A stretch of 5,136 nucleotides of DNA from an uncultured Clostridia bacterium (GTDB lineage: Bacteria > Bacillota > Clostridia > Oscillospirales > Ruminococcaceae): the NCBI GenBank assembly GCA_946183095.1, contig CAMHBE010000173.1, forward strand, positions 1 to 5,136, read 5' to 3'. A program made the translations under genes and the position numbers. Below the pieces are notes generated by a model that did no database searches, had not been told where the DNA came from, and worked only from the letters and a program-made list of their open reading frames with translations. Shown here in pieces: positions 1 through 5,136 of this stretch. The first letter of the stretch is position 1; each line of letters opens with the position of its first letter.

Positions 1-234
1 AGCCTTGACAGTTATCGGCTTATTGTCTTTCGCGGAAACTATCTTGCCGTAGATGACAAGGTTTGCGTTTGCGGTGATCGCAGGGTTCGAGAGAATAAGT
101 TCACCGCCGGTGATCGCGAATTTGATATCCGTCTTTGGCAGAGCTATAGCTTTTTTCTCGGTGTGAGTGTCGGAAATAATGAAGTTGTACCCGTTCGGCT
201 TTGCAGTCTTATTCTTGATGTCCTTGTTTATCGG
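1..234 (-). CDS. Frame-shifted 3' continuation of the large surface-protein gene (partial, runs off window)
   Basis: On the minus strand, in the +1 phase relative to the main ORF, 78 codons are open from base 234 down to base 1, bounded upstream by a TAG at 235-237. The translation looks like real secreted beta protein: it includes KPNGYNFIISDTHTEKKA, then FAITGGELILSNPAI and NLVIYGKIVSAKDNKPIT. The alternating hydrophobic, Gly- and Asn-turn pattern resembles a beta-solenoid and matches the style of the main protein. It has no start codon or ribosome binding site of its own, so it is best read as the continuation of the 209-4906 gene after a 1-base frame change between 209 and 237. Deleting one A of the AAA at 227-229 would give ...ETIADNKDIKNKTAK.... 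The 3' end is outside the window. Confidence 0.8.
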
Positions 235-3200
235 CTATCGTCTCATAGTCTTTTCCGCTGCCTATAGTTACAGGGAAGCCGAGATATTCGAGAGAACGTG
301 TTTCAAAAGCGTCACAGCGTGTGCACTCACGCTTCTCTGTGCCCTCCGTTCCCTCGGTCGGTTCAACTGTGATGTGCCATTCGCCCCAGTCATGACCGAG
401 AGCGGGGACAACATGATGCTCGGTTCCGACAACACCGCCGCAGACCGTGCAATATACTGTCATGTCATAGCCGCCCTCTGTCCCGCACTTCGGCTCAACT
501 ATGTTTTCCTTTACAGGCTCGCCGGGAGTATGAGGAGCGAGCGGGAGTTTGATGCTTTCGTGGTCGGTGATCTCAGTGACCTTATCCTCCCTGAACCACT
601 TTCCGCACTTGTCGCAGACGTAGTACGCGATGTGTCCCGCTGCGCTGCAGGTGGAGCTTACAGCCGGAACGAGGGTCATATCCTCATGAGTGCACGGCTT
701 GCCGTTCATGATGAAGTCGGCGAATGTCCAGTCATCGCCGTCAAATTCTGCGGTCTTGCTTACGCCGTTGCATCTTATCGTGACGATGTCCGCAAAGCGG
801 TATTTCCAGTTGTCAACATCCATATAGATATGAACGCCGTAGGTCTTTCCTTCTCTGAACGTAAAGCTGCTGCCGCCCACATATTCGGTGATGCCGTCAT
901 ATATGCCGTTGTCATTTAAGTCTTCAAACCAGTCATAAAAAGATCTGTAGGTATCATCATACCAGTTCCATCCCGTACTGCTTACTGTTTCACCGACAAC
1001 TGCCTCGGGTATATCGTCGAATCCGTAGCTGTCTATCACGATGGGATCGGGAGCAGCACGGAACGAGAATGTTATGCGTTCTATCCTCGTTACTTCGTAT
1101 TTCTTCCTTACGACAGCGCTTCCGGACAGTGCCATGCCGTTGACGCGAATTATCATATCGTCGGCAAAGAAGTATTGCTTTCCTTCGTCGAAACGATTGG
1201 ACTGAAGATATTCTATGCTGCAGGTGTACTCTTCGTTCTCTTCAAATGTCTCAAAGGTAGTGCTGCCGTCACGGTCGCGTGTGACTGTCTTGCTGATATA
1301 AGGTACGCCCGGATCCAGCTTCATTATAGCTTCACTCGGCTCGACCGAGATCTTGAAGTCTTCTCTCTTGTCACCGTCCACGGGGGTATCAAAGGTGAAC
1401 CGCAGCTCACTTATGTACTCATCGTCCGAGTCGGGGTCTATGAGGCGGTCGAACGTCTTATACATCGTACCGTAACCGAAGTAGCTGCTGCCGTCTGCCA
1501 CCGGCATACTGCCCTTTACGATATAGGCATTACTGTCGAAACCTTCCCACGAATCACCGCGCCTGTTGATGATCTCATATCCGCTGTCGAACTTACCGAG
1601 ACAAGTAACTGCTCCGCTGTCCAGGTCATACACCGATGTACCGTATTCAGAGGGCAGCATCGGCAGTACCACGCCATCGTTCGGTATAAATCGGATGTAT
1701 GCTCTGTAGACATAGTTCGGCTGGAAAACGTCGGAAGTCACGTCGGCACCGTCGTTGAGATACCATATCAGCTTTGCGGTGTAGTTTGCGCCGTCGGGCA
1801 CATACGCTTTTGTCTGGTCGATACGCTTGCCGATCTCGGGTGCGTCAACGCCGTCCACTATAAATTCCGTTGCTGCGGGGTGACAGAGGGTGAGAGTTTT
1901 AGTGCCTGATCCCTTGCGCGAGAATTTGAATTTCTGCTGACCGTTGGCGTCCGTTTCCTCCAGCGTAACTTTTAAATCTATGCTGCTTTCAAAGTCCTTT
2001 GCCTCATAGCCGTCGCCGATCGTGTAGCTTTTCAGAACACCGAGGTTGGTGAATTCGGGGTTGCCCTTGATATCAATGGTGATAAAGCTGTTCTCGTCGT
2101 CGATGTACAGCCACGAGTCCGTAACTTCCTGATATTCGCCGTCACGGGTAGTCCAGAGATGATACTCGTTATACCCCAGAACAAAGTTCACCGTTACGTC
2201 ACTATAAGACAGGAGATTTGCTTTGTTGTTGTAGGGACCGTCATACAGCTCACAGCGGAATGTGAAATTGCCCTCGGGGAAATCCTGCGGCGAGACATTG
2301 ATAATATCTCTGAGCTGGACATCGCTCTTGAATGATTTACCTTCCGTGAGAACGGTAGTCGTTCCGGCTTTAAATCTGTTAACTATCGGCTTGTTTATGT
2401 CTTTGTTGTCCGGAGTATCCGATACCGTCCAGAGTATGCGGGGGTCGCTTACTGTTTTGCCTACAACAGACACCTCCGCGGAGAGCTTGTATGTCGCATC
2501 GAAAGTTGTCGTTGTGGTAATGGTCTTACTGGGAATGTTCGTACCCTTGGTATCCCATTTGTACTGCGGGTCGTCGAACTGTATCATGATGCTGTTCGGC
2601 GAGTAATAATAAATGTCTTTACCGCCGCTGTCCTTGCCCTTCACATAGGAGAAGTATCTGCCGCCGCCTTTTGCGGAGTTGATCGTAACATATTTTTCTG
2701 CTGCGGAGAGCGGCTGATAGAGGGTGCCGCCGCCGCAAACGCCCCACTCGTCGCCGGAGATCTGTGCGGCATTGAGCCATATCGTTGCGCTCTTGCCCTC
2801 ACCGACAAATCTTATGGATCCTGTGGTTTTGTCCTCGTCGTACGAGCCGTCGTCCTGAGGACAGGTGATCTTCGGGAGCCAGCCTACGGTTTGCGTTTTC
2901 TTCAACGGCTCTGTAGCGGTGAGCTTGTTCTTCTTCTCCGCATCCGCATACAGCACGACTTCCACACTTATGTCGAATATGCCGACGGTATGAGCCTTCA
3001 TTTCCGTCTCGTCGAGCATTATCCAGCCGGAGTCAGTCGAATACGTACAATTCTGGTAAACGTAGTTGTCTGCCACGTTCTTTATGATAAAGTCGTATGA
3101 ACCTATATAGCCGTTTTTCTTCTTATTTTCAAGATACCGCGGCGAACAGGTATCTTCGAGATGCAGCCCCGGTCCTTCATCGACAGTCTTATAAAGCTCA

Positions 3201-4906
3201 AACTGAACATCGACGGGCGGAATATAGGGCACTACTTTGAAATAACCATGGTTCACAAACGTCACCGTATAGTTGTGCTGACCCTTATATGTCTCGGTGA
3301 TGACGCACTTCATCATATAGATTGTGTTCGTAAACAGATTCTTCCTGTCTTCTGCTGACAGATCATTTTTCGGGCTGAACGTGCTGTCGCCGGTCTTCTC
3401 ATATACAGCAGACTGGGCACTTGTGCCTGAATTGTCATAGACTCTCCATTTATAGGTGATCGAGTGCTCCGGAGCGCCCTCGCCGGTGGGATAAGAGCTG
3501 TCCGGTACGGGATAAGGCCATACGGAAGTGTTCTGAGCGCTCATTTTCGTCCCGCCGAATGCAGCGCAGAAAGTGATATCTTCCTTGCTGTTCCACTCCG
3601 AGGGGTAAGACGGCATTCTCATGGATGTATTCGTACCGTCTTTTATGCTCCACATGACGGGGGTGTATTTATCCTTCGGAGATACTATGAGTTCGCCGTT
3701 TACAATAGTGTGTTCATTGCAGTAATTCGCATCGAGATTTTTTCTCAGCACAGCAGAATACACATTATACTTCGCCGTATCAAAAATGGCAGTAGCAGTC
3801 TGCGGCGAATTATTCATGACTTTAAACTTGTCGGGGTCGTTCCTGTAGAAGAACCGATCCGTGCTGTTGGATAAAGTACCGCTTCTGAGGAGTACCTTCG
3901 GATTGTGTTCCGAAACGTCAAACGGGCTCGTTAAAGCGTTTGCTCCGATCATTCCTTCGAGCTCACAGTCGTTTATGTAAACAGTCGTTGTTTCGTCTGC
4001 ACGGCACGCCTCAGCATCCCACTCCGGCACTGCGCTGAAGTACTGTAACGTTTGGACGCAGGCACACCTGATCCAGCTGCCATCGTTGTCGGCGCTGCTG
4101 CCGGTGGCGTGTTCTCTTGCGTATTGACCGAGCGCTTCGATGTGACCGGCATTTATTGTTACCGAGGAATGACTGCCGACGACAACGCCATTTCCGCTGA
4201 CGATACGCTCTTCGCCGAGAGGATCGGTACTGCCGGCAAGTTTAAACCTGCCTGTGTTGCCCGGAACTATAGAGCCGCCGTTCATGATGAACACGGCATC
4301 CGAGCCGGTCTCGCCGCTTACCTCGATAACGTTGCGGACATCTCTCCACAGAGACTGCGTATCGGAAAGCACACCGGCATAGTTCAGCTCGCCGCCGCCA
4401 TTTTTATCGCAGAGCGTAAAGGTCGTACCGCCCCCGACCTTGAACAAAGTGCTGCCCCGTCTTGCGTAAACAGAACGCCTTTCATCGGTGGACTCGGGGT
4501 CGTAGTTGAGCGCGTAGGTGATACTGAATGTGTGACCGTTGAGGTCGAGCACCTTGTTTCCCTTGCCCATTACGCACCAATACGGAGTGTAATCCACATT
4601 GCCGGTGGGGTCACTCCTTGACCCGTGTACTTCGCTTATATCTGCCGTGAGCCGGATATAAGCGTCGCTGTTGCCGGACAGCGCCTGATACACGGAGAGT
4701 GCGCTCTCGGCATCGATCCATGATGCCGTGTCCGTCGCGGGAACGTCCGGCACTTCTTCCTGCGCGGCATCGGCTGCCGCGGGCATTTCCGCAGCCCCGG
4801 CGTCAATGGCGAGCCGTTCGGTAAGAGGCGCAGCGCCTATGACCATCGCAAACGCGAGGAACAGCGCAGCAATGCGTTTTGTCACGGACTGTTTCTTTTC
4901 TTTCAT
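209..4906 (-). CDS. Very large secreted multi-domain beta-rich surface protein; 3' end frame-disrupted
   Basis: The ORF has 1565 codons, ATG at 4906 and TAA at 209-211. The start is supported by AAAGGA upstream, a strong promoter, an immediate signal peptide and an in-frame TAA a few codons upstream with no ATG between. Seen: signal peptide (residues 1-39), beta-helix-like stretch rich in G-x-hydrophobic turns such as LDLNGHTFSI and FIMNGGSI (63-420), Ig/PKD-like segment YKWRVYDNSGT...YMMKCVITET (480-560), unclassified beta-rich segments (563-1010), three related modules (1012-1404), and Cys-rich CxxC repeats (1405-1540). No catalytic motif, dockerin, cohesin or LPXTG is visible. Family knowledge: such architectures are common in exported proteins of gut Clostridia and often bind glycans, host surfaces or other cells. 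The specific role here is unknown. It has 18 cysteines before residue 1405, many for an exported Gram-positive protein. The last residues (DKQGHQE) are probably out of frame: the natural protein seems to continue in another phase to base 1. Certain as a coding gene; function unassigned. Confidence 0.95.
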   Translation of the reverse strand: MKEKKQSVTKRIAALFLAFAMVIGAAPLTERLAIDAGAAEMPAAADAAQEEVPDVPATDTASWIDAESALSVYQALSGNSDAYIRLTADISEVHGSRSDPTGNVDYTPYWCVMGKGNKVLDLNGHTFSITYALNYDPESTDERRSVYARRGSTLFKVGGGTTFTLCDKNGGGELNYAGVLSDTQSLWRDVRNVIEVSGETGSDAVFIMNGGSIVPGNTGRFKLAGSTDPLGEERIVSGNGVVVGSHSSVTINAGHIEALGQYAREHATGSSADNDGSWIRCACVQTLQYFSAVPEWDAEACRADETTTVYINDCELEGMIGANALTSPFDVSEHNPKVLLRSGTLSNSTDRFFYRNDPDKFKVMNNSPQTATAIFDTAKYNVYSAVLRKNLDANYCNEHTIVNGELIVSPKDKYTPVMWSIKDGTNTSMRMPSYPSEWNSKEDITFCAAFGGTKMSAQNTSVWPYPVPDSSYPTGEGAPEHSITYKWRVYDNSGTSAQSAVYEKTGDSTFSPKNDLSAEDRKNLFTNTIYMMKCVITETYKGQHNYTVTFVNHGYFKVVPYIPPVDVQFELYKTVDEGPGLHLEDTCSPRYLENKKKNGYIGSYDFIIKNVADNYVYQNCTYSTDSGWIMLDETEMKAHTVGIFDISVEVVLYADAEKKNKLTATEPLKKTQTVGWLPKITCPQDDGSYDEDKTTGSIRFVGEGKSATIWLNAAQISGDEWGVCGGGTLYQPLSAAEKYVTINSAKGGGRYFSYVKGKDSGGKDIYYYSPNSIMIQFDDPQYKWDTKGTNIPSKTITTTTTFDATYKLSAEVSVVGKTVSDPRILWTVSDTPDNKDINKPIVNRFKAGTTTVLTEGKSFKSDVQLRDIINVSPQDFPEGNFTFRCELYDGPYNNKANLLSYSDVTVNFVLGYNEYHLWTTRDGEYQEVTDSWLYIDDENSFITIDIKGNPEFTNLGVLKSYTIGDGYEAKDFESSIDLKVTLEETDANGQQKFKFSRKGSGTKTLTLCHPAATEFIVDGVDAPEIGKRIDQTKAYVPDGANYTAKLIWYLNDGADVTSDVFQPNYVYRAYIRFIPNDGVVLPMLPSEYGTSVYDLDSGAVTCLGKFDSGYEIINRRGDSWEGFDSNAYIVKGSMPVADGSSYFGYGTMYKTFDRLIDPDSDDEYISELRFTFDTPVDGDKREDFKISVEPSEAIMKLDPGVPYISKTVTRDRDGSTTFETFEENEEYTCSIEYLQSNRFDEGKQYFFADDMIIRVNGMALSGSAVVRKKYEVTRIERITFSFRAAPDPIVIDSYGFDDIPEAVVGETVSSTGWNWYDDTYRSFYDWFEDLNDNGIYDGITEYVGGSSFTFREGKTYGVHIYMDVDNWKYRFADIVTIRCNGVSKTAEFDGDDWTFADFIMNGKPCTHEDMTLVPAVSSTCSAAGHIAYYVCDKCGKWFREDKVTEITDHESIKLPLAPHTPGEPVKENIVEPKCGTEGGYDMTVYCTVCGGVVGTEHHVVPALGHDWGEWHITVEPTEGTEGTEKRECTRCDAFETRSLEYLGFPVTIGSGKDYETIADKQGHQE
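287..694 (-). repeat. Three Cys-rich CxxC repeats (about residues 1405-1540)
   Basis: Repeat 1 (about 1405-1456) holds C1405, C1420 and CDKC at 1431-1434. Repeat 2 (about 1457-1503) holds C1474 and CTVC at 1486-1489, and ends in VPALGH. Repeat 3 (about 1504-1540), GHDWGEW...PTEGTEGTEKREC, holds CTRC at 1528-1531 but lacks the preceding Cys, which is replaced by a Glu/Gly/Thr run. The pattern (x-C, about 11 residues, then C-x-x-C, linked by a Gly-His segment) is a recurrent extracellular repeat of Clostridia surface proteins. The CxxC pairs could bind a metal or form disulfides; the sequence does not decide between them. They sit just before the frame break. Confidence 0.75.
695..1873 (-). repeat. 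Three diverged copies of a beta module (about residues 1012-1404)
   Basis: Copy 1 starts near residue 1012, copy 2 at about 1165 and copy 3 at about 1289. Each opens with a strand and a P-x-x-G turn (APEIGK, TPVDGD, IPEAVVGE), has an aromatic middle (LIWYLND in copy 1, WNWYDD in copy 3), then an F-x(3-7)-Y strand pair (FQPNYVYRAYI, FEENEEYTCSI, FREGKTYGVHI). Copies 2 and 3 end in nearly the same motif, FADDMIIRVNG at 1247-1257 and FADIVTIRCNG at 1371-1381, each 82 residues into the module. Copy 1 lacks this end motif and carries a long extra stretch (about 1083-1164). These are diverged paralogous beta-sandwich-like modules; I do not know an assigned family. Confidence 0.55.
884..922 (-). other. 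Ca-binding-loop-like insertion in the third module (residues 1329-1341)
   Basis: The 13 residues DLNDNGIYDGITE lie between the aromatic strand and the F-x-Y strand of module 3. Asp/Asn occur at loop positions 1, 3, 5 and 9 with Gly at 6 and an acid at 13, close to the EF-hand/dockerin-type calcium loop, which expects the final acid at 12. Only a single copy is present, without the paired loop of a dockerin, so it is not a dockerin. A structural calcium site in an extracellular domain is the likeliest reading. Confidence 0.4.
3227..3469 (-). other. Ig/PKD-like segment (about residues 480-560)
   Basis: The segment holds YKWRVYDNSGT, a middle part ending in TFSPKNDLSAED, and NTIYMMKCVITETYKG followed by YTVTFVNHGYFKV. 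The Y-x-W strand, a variable loop region and a late hydrophobic strand with a Cys (C534) resemble bacterial Ig-like or PKD-like surface modules. The assignment rests on pattern only. Such modules usually act as spacers or adhesion domains. Confidence 0.4.
3647..4720 (-). other. N-terminal beta-helix-like domain (about residues 63-420)
   Basis: After a short helical entry (SWIDAESALSVYQALS), the segment has repeated short hydrophobic strands split by Gly/Asn turns: KVLDLNGHTFSIT, STLFKVGGGTTFTLCD, AVFIMNGGSI, SVTINAGHIEAL, TTVYINDCELEG, KVLLRSGTLSN, HTIVNGELIVSP. This periodicity is what right-handed parallel beta-helix proteins show (pectate-lyase-like fold, also seen in adhesins). The entry motif followed by IRLTADIS and the VLDLNGHT motif is a familiar opening of exported beta-helix proteins in Firmicutes. 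I see no acidic catalytic cluster that would justify calling it a lyase or glycosidase. A binding or structural role is equally possible. Confidence 0.6.
4790..4906 (-). other. Signal peptide of the large surface protein
   Basis: Residues 1-39 have a Lys/Arg-rich n-region (MKEKKQSVTKR), a hydrophobic core (about residues 12-26, IAALFLAFAMVIGAA) and an Ala-rich tail ending DAGAAE. The cleavage site is ambiguous: after the GAA near residue 26, or after AGAA near residue 39. The long tail ending in A-x-A is typical of Clostridia exported proteins. There is no lipobox Cys, so it is not a lipoprotein. Residues 40-60 after it are Ala/Pro/Glu/Asp-rich and probably form a flexible linker. Confidence 0.9.
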
Positions 4907-4916
4907 GCTTTCATCA

Positions 4917-4922
4917 TCCTTT
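4917..4922 (-). promoter_or_regulatory. Ribosome binding site of the large surface-protein gene
   Basis: The minus strand reads AAAGGA here, with ten bases between it and the ATG at 4904-4906. The spacing is slightly long. Two other ATGs in the spacer are out of frame with the gene, and the in-frame upstream sequence meets a TAA, so 4906 is the only good start. Confidence 0.75.
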
Positions 4923-4934
4923 CCGCCGCTATTT

Positions 4935-4952
4935 TACGCCGCGGCAGGCGTA
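4935..4952 (-). promoter_or_regulatory. Small GC-rich hairpin in the 5' leader
   Basis: A perfect six-base stem (TACGCC / GGCGTA) with a six-base loop lies between the predicted transcription start and the ribosome binding site. It overlaps the proximal end of the 8-bp tandem repeat. There is no U-run after it, so it is not an intrinsic terminator. A weak mRNA-stability or translation-control structure is possible. Confidence 0.35.
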
Positions 4953-4963
4953 TAAGCGTATAA
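4948..4963 (-). repeat. Perfect tandem 8-bp repeat in the 5' leader
   Basis: The minus strand reads TTATACGC twice in direct succession (plus strand GCGTATAA twice). It begins about nine bases downstream of the predicted transcription start. It could be a regulator binding site or simply chance; there is no family match I can name. Confidence 0.5.
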
Positions 4964-4978
4964 AAATACAATATGTTT

Positions 4979-5007
4979 ATTATACCATATTTTTTATGAT
5001 TTGTCTA
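4979..5007 (-). promoter_or_regulatory. Sigma-A-type promoter for the large surface-protein gene
   Basis: The minus strand shows TAGACA (5002-5007, five of six matches to TTGACA), a 17-bp spacer and TATAAT (4979-4984, perfect), preceded by TGG, which makes an extended -10. The predicted start is near 4972, giving a leader of about 65 nt before the ATG. The surrounding AT-rich stretch fits a strong promoter. It would drive the gene as its own unit. Confidence 0.8.
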
Positions 5008-5013
5008 TATAAT
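5008..5013 (+). promoter_or_regulatory. Possible -10 box for the divergent plus-strand gene
   Basis: A perfect TATAAT occurs on the plus strand, directly next to the -35 box of the minus-strand promoter. No good -35 lies 16-18 bp upstream (ccatat and its neighbours), so the assignment is weak. If used, it would give a leader of roughly 110 nt. Confidence 0.3.
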
Positions 5014-5128
5014 TTTAAAAAATATTACCCGGCTCCGTAAAACTCAAACAAACGCAAACCGCCGTACAAGACCGGGAAATGTAAAACCACGGGCAGATAA
5101 AATAACAGAAAAAAAGAGAGGAAAACAC

Positions 5129-5136
5129 ATGACAAG
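5129..5136 (+). CDS. Start of a divergent gene (only ATG ACA AG visible)
   Basis: An ATG at 5129-5131 follows AGAGAGGA (5115-5122), with about six bases between the AGGA and the start, an ideal Gram-positive ribosome binding site. Only Met-Thr and part of a third codon are inside the window, so no product can be named. The spacing and the strong site make a genuine gene start likely. It is divergent to the large surface-protein gene and may share the intergenic regulatory region. Confidence 0.55.

Larger units (their letters stand above)
4907..5128. other. Divergent intergenic region
   Basis: These 222 bp hold the minus-strand promoter, leader repeat and hairpin described separately. The core (about 4960-5027) is very AT-rich. 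From about 5028 to 5110 the sequence is more mixed, with purine/AAAC-rich stretches such as CAAACAAACGCAAACC, and is probably the 5' leader of the divergent gene. I see no recognisable riboswitch, tRNA or terminator in it. Confidence 0.6.

Noticed and set aside
209..237. Programmed ribosomal frameshift as an explanation for the frame break
   Set aside because: There is no slippery heptamer, no clear rare-codon/stop +1 site and no obvious downstream pseudoknot; a plain 1-base indel is simpler.
167..919. Plus-strand ORF of 250 codons opposite the 3' part of the main gene
   Set aside because: It lies in exact codon register antisense to the main gene, has no convincing ribosome binding site and no recognisable protein features. 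Sparse use of TTA, CTA and TCA codons in the main gene leaves such antisense frames open.
884..922. Dockerin domain
   Set aside because: Only one loop-like motif is present, without the second loop or the helices, and it sits inside a beta module.
1175..1909. Plus-strand ORF of 244 codons
   Set aside because: Same antisense codon register as the main gene; the opposite strand encodes clear exported-module sequence. Treated as a shadow.
4052..4621. Plus-strand ORF of 189 codons
   Set aside because: Antisense shadow of the beta-helix-like region in the same register, with no supporting signals.
5028..5110. Possible riboswitch in the leader of the divergent gene (AAACGCAAACC, CCCGG...CCGGG)
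   Set aside because: The bases resemble fragments of known riboswitch motifs only loosely. The CCCGG/CCGGG pair is far apart and no compact conserved core is visible.

Overview
The window is almost entirely one very large minus-strand gene for an exported, all-beta, multi-domain protein, followed (on the gene's upstream side) by a 222-bp intergenic region and the first codons of a divergent plus-strand gene. The protein style points to a Gram-positive gut-type Clostridia (Ruminococcus / Oscillospiraceae-like). It has a Lys-rich signal peptide with a long Ala-rich tail, an N-terminal beta-helix-like region, strings of beta modules and Cys-rich CxxC repeats near the C-terminus. This placement is an inference from family style, not from any marker gene.

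Layout. 1-234 (minus): the reading frame continues here in a different phase from the main ORF and runs off the left edge. 209-4906 (minus): the main ORF, 1565 codons, ATG at 4906 and TAA at 209-211. From N- to C-terminus it holds a signal peptide (about residues 1-39), a beta-helix-like segment (about 63-420), an Ig/PKD-like segment (about 480-560), several unclassified beta-rich segments (about 563-1010), three related modules (about 1012-1404, the third carrying a Ca-loop-like insertion) and three Cys-rich repeats (about 1405-1540). 4907-5128: intergenic, with a strong minus-strand promoter (TAGACA, 17 bp, TGG TATAAT), a tandem 8-bp repeat and a small hairpin in the 5' leader, and a possible plus-strand -10. 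5129-5136: start of a divergent plus-strand gene, only ATG ACA AG visible.

The main observation is a frame break. The main ORF stops at 209, but an open, protein-like frame of 78 codons overlaps its end in the +1 phase and continues to base 1. Removing one A from the AAA codon at 227-229 would join both frames into one smooth protein. The gene is therefore either truncated by a real 1-base insertion or affected by a sequence error. The true C-terminus, which would show any anchor such as a sortase signal or dockerin, lies outside the window.

I see no RNA gene, mobile element, CRISPR array or defence cassette. I do not think the window shows a new multi-gene system. It shows an uncharacterised cell-surface or secreted protein whose function cannot be named from sequence alone.
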